This document shows, in pieces, positions 56,898-64,000 of a stretch of DNA of 64,000 nt (position 1 is the first letter of the stretch; every line of letters starts with the position of its first letter). The translations under genes were made by a program, and so were the position numbers. The DNA is from Rhodoferax saidenbachensis. GTDB taxonomy: Bacteria > Pseudomonadota > Gammaproteobacteria > Burkholderiales > Burkholderiaceae_C. The notes beneath the pieces were generated by a model. That model worked only from the letters and a program-made list of their open reading frames with translations. It ran no database searches and was not told the origin of the DNA. The stretch covers positions 1,364,001 through 1,428,000 of the forward strand of contig NZ_CP019239.1 of NCBI RefSeq assembly GCF_001955715.1, read 5' to 3'.

Positions 56898-58247
56898 TCA
56901 GACAGAGGGGATAGAAAACTCCGGCAGTACTGCGCGTATCTGTGTGCCCTGCCCCGGGGCCGACATCAGACGCAGGTGGCCACCTTCTGCCTCCACCCGA
57001 AAGCGCATGCCGACCAGGCCATAGGCCGACAGGCGTTTGGCCGTGGTGTCGAAACCGATGCCGTCGTCGCGCACCGATATTTCCACCTGGCCATCGCGCA
57101 TTCCCAGGGTGACCCAGACATTGCTGGCCTGGGCATATTTGCTGATATTGGTAATACCTTCCTGAACCAGGCGGTAGATCATCAGTTCGGCCGACGCCTG
57201 CAATTTCACCGGCTGCAAATCGCAGTGCACGGCGACACCGGAATGGTCGGCATACTCCCGCGCCAGAATTTCCAGCGCCGCCACCAGCCCCAGATTGCTC
57301 AGTGAGGACGGGCGCAGGTCTTCGATGATGCGCCGGCCCAGCGCGATGCCGCTGTTGAGCGTACCGACAAGGTGGGCCAGCAGCTCCAGGCTTTCGGGCG
57401 AGGTGCTGGCCAGCCGCGACTTGATGCGGGCAGCATCGAGTTTGGCCGAGGTCAACAATGAACCCAGATCATCGTGCAGGTTGCGCGCGAGCCGCTGGCG
57501 TTCGTCTTCACGTGCGGTCTGCAGGTGCTGCGCGAGCTGCCGCAGTTCGGCGGTGCGCTGGGTCACTTCCACTTCCAGGCGGTCGCGTTCCTGTTGCACC
57601 ACGCGTTGCAGTTCCAGTTGCTGCAATTTGAAGGCCAAAGACTGGCGCAGGTAGAAAAACAGCGCCAGCAGGCTGAATGCGCTGAGCAGCGCAATACCGA
57701 TGCGACCCAGTGCCAGGGTTTGGAAAAGCGCCGCACGGCGCGAGGCGACGGCCCGGGTCTGGTAATCCAGCAGCTCGGCACTGGTGGCGCGGATGGCATC
57801 CATCTTTTCCCGGCCAATATCGGTGAGCAGGATTTCCTGGCCCGACTTGCCCTGGCCCTGTTGACTCAGCTTCAGCGTCAGCGCCAGCTCGGACAGTCGG
57901 GTCTCTGTCAGACCCTGCAGGCGCTTGAGGATTTCCTGGGTAGCAGGGTCTGCGCCATAGTATGGTTTGAGCACACCGTAGGCGGCTTCAATATCCGTCA
58001 GCGCCTTCTTGTAAGGTTCCAGGTATTCGGGGCGTTGGGTCAGCAGGTAGCCGCGCTGGCCGGTCTCGGCATTGAGCAGGCTGCGCTCCAGCGACTGGAT
58101 CTGTGAACGCGCGGTGCCCATGCTGTTCAGGTTCTCCAGCGTGGAAACGGATTGCCAGTAAGAGCCTTCGCTGACAAATACCATGGCCGCAGCGGCTGCG
58201 CAGGCCAGTGCAATCAGGAGCGGGTTGCGTTGAATGGTGCGAATCAT
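56898..58247 (-). CDS. sensor histidine kinase with CHASE3 domain
   Basis: This 449-residue kinase has a first membrane helix (about 10-28), a CHASE3 extracellular domain (about 35-175, with [19 protein letters not shown]), a second helix (about 185-205), and a NarL-type kinase core with the phospho-acceptor in [12 protein letters not shown] (about 263) and a GHKL domain (about 350-445). Its partner is probably the LuxR-type regulator 62 bases away, transcribed divergently. Confidence 0.93.
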   Translation of the reverse strand: MIRTIQRNPLLIALACAAAAAMVFVSEGSYWQSVSTLENLNSMGTARSQIQSLERSLLNAETGQRGYLLTQRPEYLEPYKKALTDIEAAYGVLKPYYGADPATQEILKRLQGLTETRLSELALTLKLSQQGQGKSGQEILLTDIGREKMDAIRATSAELLDYQTRAVASRRAALFQTLALGRIGIALLSAFSLLALFFYLRQSLAFKLQQLELQRVVQQERDRLEVEVTQRTAELRQLAQHLQTAREDERQRLARNLHDDLGSLLTSAKLDAARIKSRLASTSPESLELLAHLVGTLNSGIALGRRIIEDLRPSSLSNLGLVAALEILAREYADHSGVAVHCDLQPVKLQASAELMIYRLVQEGITNISKYAQASNVWVTLGMRDGQVEISVRDDGIGFDTTAKRLSAYGLVGMRFRVEAEGGHLRLMSAPGQGTQIRAVLPEFSIPSV

Positions 58248-58309
58248 CGCGATGTACTGCCTGTGTCCCAAAGTATGGGATCATGCAGCATGAACTTGGG
58301 TTGCACCGC

Positions 58310-58942
58310 ATGATTCGAATTGCCATCGTAGACGACCACGCCATGGTCCGTGCCGGACTGCGGCAGTTTTTTGCCGACCAGGAGGACTTCTGTGTGGTGG
58401 CGGAAGCGACCAACGGGCGCGAGGCGTTGGACATCGTGCGCCAAGGTGAGGTGGACGTGATGTTGATGGACATTTCCATGCCGGACCACAGCGGTGTGGA
58501 CGCGCTGGCGGCGATCAAGGCGCGGGCACCGGACCTGCCGGTGCTGATCCTGAGCGGTTTTGCGGAAGTGCATTACGCCACCACGTTGTTGCGCCAGGGC
58601 GCCAGCGGTTACCTGAACAAGGACTGTGATCCCGAAGACATCGTCAAGGCTATCCGCACCGTGCACCGCGGGCGCAAGTTCATCACACCTGGGGTGGCTG
58701 AGCTGCTGGCTGAAGGCCTGGGCGATGGCGGTGACAAGCCCTTGCATGAACAACTGTCGGAGCGTGAGCTGCAGGTCTTCCTGCGGCTGGCCCGGGGCGA
58801 AACCGTAGGCCATATCGCCACCAGCATGTCGCTGAGTGTGAAGACGGTGAGTACCTACCGCACCCGTGTGATGGAAAAGATGAAGCTGGAGTCCAACAGC
58901 GACCTGACCTACTACGGTCTGAAGAACGGCCTGATTCAGTAA
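58310..58942 (+). CDS. LuxR-type response regulator
   Basis: This 210-residue NarL/FixJ-family regulator has a receiver domain (IVDDHAMVRAG, phospho-acceptor Asp in LMDISMPDH) and a C-terminal LuxR HTH (LSERELQVFLRLARGETVGH, then MSLSVKTVSTYRTRVMEKM). It diverges from the CHASE3 kinase gene; a small dyad (TCCCA-AAGTA-TGGGA, 58266-58280) lies between them. It is a candidate controller of the CsbD/BON/DUF1328 genes. Confidence 0.93.
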   Translation: MIRIAIVDDHAMVRAGLRQFFADQEDFCVVAEATNGREALDIVRQGEVDVMLMDISMPDHSGVDALAAIKARAPDLPVLILSGFAEVHYATTLLRQGASGYLNKDCDPEDIVKAIRTVHRGRKFITPGVAELLAEGLGDGGDKPLHEQLSERELQVFLRLARGETVGHIATSMSLSVKTVSTYRTRVMEKMKLESNSDLTYYGLKNGLIQ

Positions 58943-58944
58943 GC

Positions 58945-59352
58945 TCATGCCCGCAATTCGGAGGGGCCGGAGACATCATGGCCGGCCAGTTCGGTGCAGT
59001 ACTCGATCAGCGCATCAATCTCGGTGGATTTGTCAAATACCCGCTCTGCGCCCAGTGCCAGGCATCGCGTGCGCATGTCCTTGGTAGCGTAGTTGCTCAG
59101 CACCACCAGGTGGCGCCCCTGCTGCATCTGGTGGGCTGCCTTGAGGACCCCCAAGCCTGAACCACCGCTGAGAAAAATATCCACGATGACCAGATGGGCC
59201 TTGTTGCCCGGCTCCGACAGCCACTGCACGGCGCCTTGTTCGTCTTCGGCAATGCCCACAACATTCACCGACGCCAATTCCTCCAGCGTTGCGATGAGGC
59301 TCTGCTGTATGACGGGACTGTCTTCGACCAGATAGGCCTTGAGCGCTTGCAT
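58945..59352 (-). CDS. stand-alone response regulator receiver
   Basis: This 135-residue protein is a single receiver domain: AYLVEDSPVIQQSL (residues 5-18), the phospho-acceptor Asp in LVIVDIFLSGGSG (about 55) and the DKSTEID end. It has no output domain, so it may pass phosphate or bind a partner. The start at 59352 is chosen over 59517. It converges tail to tail with the LuxR-type regulator, two bases apart. Confidence 0.9.
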   Translation of the reverse strand: MQALKAYLVEDSPVIQQSLIATLEELASVNVVGIAEDEQGAVQWLSEPGNKAHLVIVDIFLSGGSGLGVLKAAHQMQQGRHLVVLSNYATKDMRTRCLALGAERVFDKSTEIDALIEYCTELAGHDVSGPSELRA

Positions 59353-59433
59353 GGAGGGGCGGGTATTTCCTGTGGAAGGTTCCCAGTGTGCACTGAATTG
59401 TGGCGAACTTCCATGGGCGGTAGAGCCGAGAGT

Positions 59434-59453
59434 ATGTAGGACGGCACCTACAT
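59434..59453. promoter_or_regulatory. operator-like dyad ahead of the glycine-zipper gene (1)
   Basis: ATGTAGG-N6-CCTACAT is a perfect 7-bp dyad in the 265-base gap between the receiver gene and the glycine-zipper gene. It shares TGTAGGAC with the second dyad at 59507. Confidence 0.5.
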
Positions 59454-59506
59454 CCTGTAGAGCGCAGGTGGGCATTGCATTCGGGGCATGGTCAGTCGTA
59501 CGTGCC

Positions 59507-59526
59507 GTGTAGGACAACTACTACAC
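59507..59526. promoter_or_regulatory. operator-like dyad ahead of the glycine-zipper gene (2)
   Basis: GTGTAG-N8-CTACAC is a perfect 6-bp dyad, about 92 bases ahead of the glycine-zipper start. The repeated TGTAGGAC suggests one DNA-binding protein reads both sites; the neighbouring LuxR-type regulator is the obvious candidate, unproven. Confidence 0.5.
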
Positions 59527-59617
59527 CACGTTGCGGCCTTGTCCGCTGGGCAGGAAAGGGCTGGCGCAAGACACTGGAGGCATCAGATCACCCTGATGTT
59601 TACCAAAAGGTCACACC

Positions 59618-59830
59618 ATGAAAACTACATACAAAACACTTTCCACCGCAATGACTGTTCTGGCGCTTGTCGCTCTCACCGGATGCGCTGGCATGACGGC
59701 CCGCGAAAAAAGCACAGCCACAGGCGCGGTCATTGGCGGTGTCGCCGGCAGCGTGATGGGTGGTGGTGTGCTGGGTACTGCAGCCGGTGCAGCAGCAGGC
59801 GGCGTCATCGGCAATCAGGTCGGCAAATAA
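59618..59830 (+). CDS. glycine-zipper lipoprotein
   Basis: This 70-residue protein has a lipoprotein signal (LALVALTGC, lipid Cys about 23) and a glycine zipper 2TM segment (GAVIGGVAGSVMGGGVLGTA, then GAAAGGVIGNQVG). Similar proteins sit in the outer membrane or envelope of stressed cells. AAAAGGT precedes the start. Two dyads lie upstream. It ends 42 bases before the folA stop on the other strand. Confidence 0.92.
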   Translation: MKTTYKTLSTAMTVLALVALTGCAGMTAREKSTATGAVIGGVAGSVMGGGVLGTAAGAAAGGVIGNQVGK

Positions 59831-59872
59831 CAGCAAGCCCGCCGTGGTTCCAGGGGCTGGGAGCTCCTGGAA

Positions 59873-60388
59873 TCAAACTTGGTTGCGCGTGTAAGTCACA
59901 AAGCTGAACGGCAGTCCACTCGCAGCCACATGCCGTTCACGCGCCGTTTCCCGCCAGGCCGTGCCCAGGGCGGGGGCAAAGGCATCGCCTTCAAAGTCTT
60001 TCTCGATCTCGGTGACAACTGCCGTGCTGGCCAGTGGCTCGGTCAGTGCATACAACTGGGCACCACCGATCACCCACACATCCGCAGATTGCTCACAAAG
60101 TTGTAGCGCCTTGTGCAGGTCCTGTGCGGGCTGGGCGCCATTTTCATGCCAATTTTCCTGGCGTGTGACGACGATGTTGGTACGTCCCGGCAGCGGGCGG
60201 AACCGCGGCGGCAGTGAGTCCCAGGTCTTGCGCCCCATGATGACCGGGCAACCTAGCGTGGTGCGCTTGAAATGGGCCAGGTCTTCCGGCAAATGCCAGG
60301 GCAGGGTGCCGTCCTTGCCAATCACGCCATTCGCAGCGCGGGCGTAGATCAGATGCAGGCGTGGGCCTGCGGTGTTCACGCTTGCCAT
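59873..60388 (-). CDS. folA: dihydrofolate reductase
   Basis: FolA reduces dihydrofolate with NADPH. The 171-residue enzyme shows the substrate-binding start LIYARAANGVIGKDGTLPWH (about residues 13-32), MGRKTWDSLP (about 51-60) and VIGGAQLYAL (about 104-113). It follows thyA by three bases; ThyA produces the dihydrofolate that FolA recycles, so the pair is functional. Confidence 0.96.
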   Translation of the reverse strand: MASVNTAGPRLHLIYARAANGVIGKDGTLPWHLPEDLAHFKRTTLGCPVIMGRKTWDSLPPRFRPLPGRTNIVVTRQENWHENGAQPAQDLHKALQLCEQSADVWVIGGAQLYALTEPLASTAVVTEIEKDFEGDAFAPALGTAWRETARERHVAASGLPFSFVTYTRNQV

Positions 60389-60391
60389 GGG

Positions 60392-61237
60392 TCAGACCGC
60401 CACAGGCGCCTTGATGGCCGCGTGGCTTTGGTAGTCCAGCACTTCAAAATCTTCGTACTGATAATCAAAGATCGAATCCGGCTTGCGCTTGATGTGGAGC
60501 GTGGGGTAGGCCATGGGCGCACGGCTCAATTGCAGTTCCACCTGTTCGTGGTGGTTGCTGTAGATATGGCAGTCGCCACCCGTCCAGATGAAGTCGCCCA
60601 CGTCCAGGTCACACTGCTGCGCGACCATGTGGGTCAGCAGCGCATAGCTGGCTATGTTGAAGGGCACACCCAGGAAGATATCTGCGCTGCGCTGGTACAG
60701 CTGGCAGCTCAATTTGCCTTTGCCACCTGCGGTCTCTGCGGGTGCCACGTAGAACTGGAAGAAAGCATGGCACGGCATCAGCGCCATCTTGTTGAGTTCG
60801 GCCACGTTCCAGGCGCTGACGATGATGCGGCGCGAATCGGGGTTGGTCTTCAGCGTCTTGATGACGTCGGCAATCTGGTCAATATGGCCGCCGTCCGGCG
60901 TAGGCCAACTGCGCCACTGCACGCCGTAGACCGGGCCCAAATCGCCATCGGCCTTGGCCCATTCGTCCCAGATCGATACGCCGCGTTCCTTAAGCCAGTT
61001 GTTGTTGCTGGATCCGGTCAGAAACCACAGCAGTTCCTGAATGATGGAACGCAGGTGCACCTTCTTGGTGGTCACCAGCGGAAAACCTTCATTCAGATCG
61101 AAACGCATCTGGTAGCCAAACACGCTTTTCGTGCCCGTGCCGGTGCGGTCGGATTTGGCCACGCCTGTGGTGTACACGTGGCGCATGAAGTCTTCGTACT
61201 GGCTGCGGATGGGGTGCTGGGGGGCGTCGGTGGTCAT
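60392..61237 (-). CDS. thyA: thymidylate synthase
   Basis: ThyA methylates dUMP with methylenetetrahydrofolate. The 281-residue enzyme has the active cysteine in [13 protein letters not shown] (about residue 160), the [11 protein letters not shown] phosphate region (about 140) and the conserved [12 protein letters not shown] (about 222). A short insert (ETAGGKGKL) after the active site accounts for the extra length. It is cotranscribed with folA and probably the MFS gene. Confidence 0.97.
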   Translation of the reverse strand: MTTDAPQHPIRSQYEDFMRHVYTTGVAKSDRTGTGTKSVFGYQMRFDLNEGFPLVTTKKVHLRSIIQELLWFLTGSSNNNWLKERGVSIWDEWAKADGDLGPVYGVQWRSWPTPDGGHIDQIADVIKTLKTNPDSRRIIVSAWNVAELNKMALMPCHAFFQFYVAPAETAGGKGKLSCQLYQRSADIFLGVPFNIASYALLTHMVAQQCDLDVGDFIWTGGDCHIYSNHHEQVELQLSRAPMAYPTLHIKRKPDSIFDYQYEDFEVLDYQSHAAIKAPVAV

Positions 61238-61269
61238 AAGTTCGATTTTAGAGGGGCGAGGACGGGCGC

Positions 61270-62430
61270 TCAGGTCATGCGGTCGAGCGCCGCGGTGAGT
61301 GCCAACAGGGCCAGCAGCAACACCACCACGACGGGCATCACGGCGTTCAGTCCGGCCCAGGTGGCCAGCAAACCAAAAATCGCGGGTATGACCGAGCCAC
61401 CAGCGTAGGCAAAACCCATCTGGCGGCCTATCACCATGCTGGCTATTCGGTCGGGGAAGCGGCGCGCCGTTTCATGCATCAGGGACGGAAATACCGGCGC
61501 ACAGCCCAGGCCCATCAGCACCAACCCGGCCATGGAAAGAGCCGCAGGCACACCGGGCAGGGCAAACACGGCTGCCCCGACGGTGGCCAAGCCTATCCCC
61601 AAGCGCACCAGTTTGCGGTTGCCCAGGCGGTTGGCCACCAGGCCCACGCCAAAGCGCCCTGCGGTGATAGAACCGAAATACAGCGACACCCACAATCCCG
61701 CTTCGGTCGTGGTCAGCCCGCGCGTGCCGACCAGAATACTGGCAGCCCACAGGCCGGTGCCCATCTCGGCGGCGACATAAAACAAAAAGGTCAGTGGTGC
61801 CAGCCACAGCGCCACAGGGCGCACGGGTTTGACGTGGTGGGGCGTGTCGTGTGCACCTTCTTCGACCGGTGGTTTGGAATGCTCCTTGGACCACAGTGAC
61901 AGCGTGAGCCACAGCACCACGGCCAGCCCTAGTTGTATGAACCCAATGGCGCGTGCGCCCGCAGTCCAGCCGGCGGCGCTGGCCAGTGCCAGGCCCATGA
62001 TCAGCGGGCCGGTGGTGGCACCAACGCCCCAGAAACCGTGCAGCCAGTTCATGTGGCGTGACGAGTAATGCGCCGCGACAAAGTGGTTCAGGCTGGCGTC
62101 CACCGCACCGGCACCCAGGCCCAGCGGAATGGCCAGCAGCACCAGCCAGGCAAACGAAGGCGCGTAGGAAAAACCGACCAGTGCCGGTGCCGTCATCAGG
62201 CAGCTGCTGGCGACCACAGCACCCGTGCCGATGCGCTGCACGATGCGGCTCGCAAAGAGGCTGGCGCTGGCTGAACACACCGTCATGGTGATGGTGATGA
62301 CGCCCACGGCTGCCAGCGGCTGGCCCATGTCGGCCCGGATGGCGGGCCAGGCGACGCCTAAAACCCCATCGGGCAGGCCCAGACTGATAAAGGACACATA
62401 CACAATGCCCAGCAGAATCCAATGCAACAT
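61270..62430 (-). CDS. MFS transporter
   Basis: This 386-residue protein has twelve membrane helices with the MFS loop signature ([12 protein letters not shown], about residues 57-70) and a sugar-transporter-like [16 protein letters not shown] (about 103). It resembles FucP/BglP-type major facilitators; substrate and direction are unknown. It begins on the base next to the FAD oxidase stop, and thyA starts 32 bases after it. Confidence 0.9.
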   Translation of the reverse strand: MLHWILLGIVYVSFISLGLPDGVLGVAWPAIRADMGQPLAAVGVITITMTVCSASASLFASRIVQRIGTGAVVASSCLMTAPALVGFSYAPSFAWLVLLAIPLGLGAGAVDASLNHFVAAHYSSRHMNWLHGFWGVGATTGPLIMGLALASAAGWTAGARAIGFIQLGLAVVLWLTLSLWSKEHSKPPVEEGAHDTPHHVKPVRPVALWLAPLTFLFYVAAEMGTGLWAASILVGTRGLTTTEAGLWVSLYFGSITAGRFGVGLVANRLGNRKLVRLGIGLATVGAAVFALPGVPAALSMAGLVLMGLGCAPVFPSLMHETARRFPDRIASMVIGRQMGFAYAGGSVIPAIFGLLATWAGLNAVMPVVVVLLLALLALTAALDRMT

Positions 62431-63852
62431 TTACAAATTCACCACGCGGCCAGGGTTCATGAGGTTGTGCGGGTCCAGGGCCTTCTTGATGTCACGCATC
62501 AGCGCCAGCGCCACCGGCGATTTGTGTTCTGCCAGCTTGTCGCGCTTCAAGCTGCCAATGCCGTGTTCGGCGGAGATGGAGCCGTTGTAGCGGTCCACTG
62601 CGGCGTAGACCAGTGCATTGATGGGTTTTTCCTGGTCGCGCAAAAAGGCCTCCGCGTCGGTGTCTGCGGGGGCTTGCACGTTGTAGTGCAGGTTGCCATC
62701 GCCCAAGTGGCCGTAGTTGACCAGACGCGCACCGGGGAAGGCTTGCGCCAGCGCGGCATCGGTCTCTTGCACAAAGGCGGGAATGCGCGACACGGCAATG
62801 GAAATGTCGTGTTTGATGTTCAGGCCTTCCTGCGCCTGCGCCAGCGGAATGCTCTCGCGGATGTGCCACAACGCGCGGGCTTGTGTGATGTTCTCGGCCA
62901 CTACCGCGTCGGTGGCGCAGCCCTGTTCCAGCGCGGCTTCGAGCAGGCGCTCCAGTTGCTCGCGGGCGCGCGACTCGGACACGTTGTCGGAATGCTCCAG
63001 CACCACGCAATAGGGCGATGTTTCGTGAAACGGCACGCGCTGCTGCGGGAAGTGTTTGACCACCAGGCTCAGCGCAAACTGGCCCATGACCTCAAAACCG
63101 GTCAGGCCAGAGCTCAGTGTTTTGTGCGCCAGGCCCAGCAGTTCCACGGCCGCGTCCAGCGACGGCACCGCGCACAGGGCAGTGAGTTGTGCCGCAGGCA
63201 ACGGGTAGAGCTTCATCACCGCGGCAGTGATGACACCGAGCGTGCCTTCGGAGCCAATGAACAGATGGCGCAGGTCGTAACCGGTGTTGTCCTTGCGCAG
63301 GCCAGTCAGACCGTTCCAGACCTCGCCCTGAGCGGTGACCACTTCCAGGCCCAGACACAGTTCGCGGGTATTGCCAAAACGCACCACTTGCGTACCGCCG
63401 GCATTGGTGCCGAGGTTGCCGCCAATGGTGCAACTGCCCTCGGCCGCCAGGCTCAGTGGGAACAGGTAACCAGCCTCTTCACAGGCTTCCTGCAGCGTCT
63501 GCAAAATGCAGCCGGCTTCCACGGTGACGGTCAGGTTGCCGCCGTCCATGGTGCGGATCTTGTTCATGCGCGTGAGGCTCAGCACCACCTGTTCGCCGGT
63601 CGCGTCGGGTGTGGAGCCCACCACCATGCCGGTGTTGCCGCCTTGCGGCACCATGCTGACTTTGGCTGCGGCGCAGGCTTTCACCACCTGGGCCACTTCG
63701 TCGGTATTCCCAGGACGCACCACAGCCAGAGCCTTGCCGCGTTCACGCTTGCGCCAGTCCATCTCCCAGGCGCTCAGGTCGCCTTCGGTCAATACGTTTG
63801 CCGCTCCGACGATGCCGCGCAGGGTCTCCAACAAGTCTGCGTGTGTACTCAT
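62431..63852 (-). CDS. FAD-binding oxidase (D-lactate/glycolate dehydrogenase type)
   Basis: This 473-residue enzyme has the PCMH FAD-binding domain (about residues 38-215, with VPQGGNTGMVVGS and GGNLGTNAGGTQVVRFGN) and a C-terminal cap domain ending in GSLKRDKL and LDPHNLMNPGRV. This is the GlcD/D-lactate dehydrogenase/D-2-hydroxyglutarate dehydrogenase group; substrate cannot be fixed. The start at 63852 overlaps the upstream gene stop by 4 bases. Confidence 0.93.
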   Translation of the reverse strand: MSTHADLLETLRGIVGAANVLTEGDLSAWEMDWRKRERGKALAVVRPGNTDEVAQVVKACAAAKVSMVPQGGNTGMVVGSTPDATGEQVVLSLTRMNKIRTMDGGNLTVTVEAGCILQTLQEACEEAGYLFPLSLAAEGSCTIGGNLGTNAGGTQVVRFGNTRELCLGLEVVTAQGEVWNGLTGLRKDNTGYDLRHLFIGSEGTLGVITAAVMKLYPLPAAQLTALCAVPSLDAAVELLGLAHKTLSSGLTGFEVMGQFALSLVVKHFPQQRVPFHETSPYCVVLEHSDNVSESRAREQLERLLEAALEQGCATDAVVAENITQARALWHIRESIPLAQAQEGLNIKHDISIAVSRIPAFVQETDAALAQAFPGARLVNYGHLGDGNLHYNVQAPADTDAEAFLRDQEKPINALVYAAVDRYNGSISAEHGIGSLKRDKLAEHKSPVALALMRDIKKALDPHNLMNPGRVVNL

Positions 63853-64000
63853 GGTGTGATATCTCCAGAGTCGGCTGCCAGTGCCCGCGCGTTCTTGAAG
63901 CGCAGGCGCACATGCAGGGCGCAGGCGACAAACAGGGCCAGGCACAAGGCGACCTCCAGCATGGCCAGGTAGTTGCCGGGCGCGCGGTCGCTCCAGGCGC
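63849..64000 (-). CDS. membrane protein of unknown function (5' part outside window)
   Basis: Only the last 49 residues are visible. They include a hydrophobic helix (YLAMLEVALCLALFVACAL) and a basic end (RLRFKNARAL, then AADSGDITP and the stop). The family is not recognisable from this fragment. The 4-base overlap (ATGA) with the FAD oxidase indicates cotranscription. Confidence 0.7.
   Translation of the reverse strand, partial: AWSDRAPGNYLAMLEVALCLALFVACALHVRLRFKNARALAADSGDITP

Noticed and set aside
1..64000. CRISPR arrays, rRNA operons and ordinary tRNA genes
   Set aside because: No regularly spaced repeats with unique spacers and no cloverleaf outside the tmRNA were seen.

Overview
The window is a chromosomal segment of a high-GC betaproteobacterium, most likely Burkholderiales, family Comamonadaceae (Rhodoferax, Albidiferax or Polaromonas-like). 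The reasons are the fused aroA-cmk gene, the gene order gyrA-serC-pheA-tyrA-aroA/cmk-rpsA-ihfB-lapA-lapB-hldE-hldD, a tmRNA tag reading ANDERFALAA, BPSS1780-type and CsbD/BON/DUF1328 stress proteins, and the glnA-ntrB-ntrC layout. The family-level assignment is inference; no 16S rRNA lies in the window. Almost all of it is ordinary core genome with short intergenic gaps; no gap exceeds 300 bases.

Layout. 1-2.2 kb (minus): thrB, a BPSS1780-type membrane protein and a truncated FecR-like protein, all overlapping. 2.3-8.8 kb (plus): polA, a chemoreceptor with a DWETF tail, an exported dienelactone hydrolase and a ZIP metal transporter. 8.9-14.4 kb: a mercaptopyruvate-type sulfurtransferase (minus), a lower-GC DUF393 plus saccharopine-dehydrogenase/DUF4166 pair (plus), an EamA exporter and a Rieske oxygenase (minus). 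14.5-17.7 kb (plus): xseB-ispA-dxs, the isoprenoid block. 17.9-21.6 kb: a TRAP transporter whose binding protein converges on its two permease genes. 21.7-24.7 kb: a putative Na+/H+ antiporter, an intact IS30-family element and crcB. 24.7-38.5 kb (minus): comEA, heptose genes, lapAB, ihfB, rpsA, the aromatic amino acid block, serC and gyrA. 38.7-41.2 kb (plus): an OmpA-family protein, ubiG, gph and ssrA. 41.2-49.9 kb: arfB, a small basic protein, a DUF2726-like protein, an HD-GYP regulator, rsuA, a YncE-like propeller, a polysaccharide deacetylase, a sterol-desaturase-like hydroxylase, an EI24 protein and a CinA-type protein. 50-54.9 kb (plus): the nitrogen regulation operon glnA, a periplasmic protein, ntrB and ntrC, with a recognisable sigma-54 promoter and NtrC site. 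55-59.8 kb: xth and a stress cluster (CsbD, BON, DUF1328, glycine zipper) around a histidine kinase and two response regulators. 59.9-64 kb (minus): an operon of an unknown membrane protein, FAD oxidase, MFS transporter, thyA and folA.

The most unusual feature is a family of about 45-55 bp hairpin-bearing repeats, with nine recognisable copies in 64 kb. Some are intergenic and often touch a stop or start codon. Others lie in frame inside genes (polA, aroA-cmk, rsuA and the signal peptide of a polysaccharide deacetylase), and one forms the C-terminus of CrcB. The stem shows compensatory changes between copies. A second point of interest is the ssrA locus. There a near-duplicate of the tmRNA terminator about 200 bp downstream encloses GTACCCCC motifs, which looks like the scar of a lost integrative element. 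The backup ribosome-rescue gene arfB follows directly.
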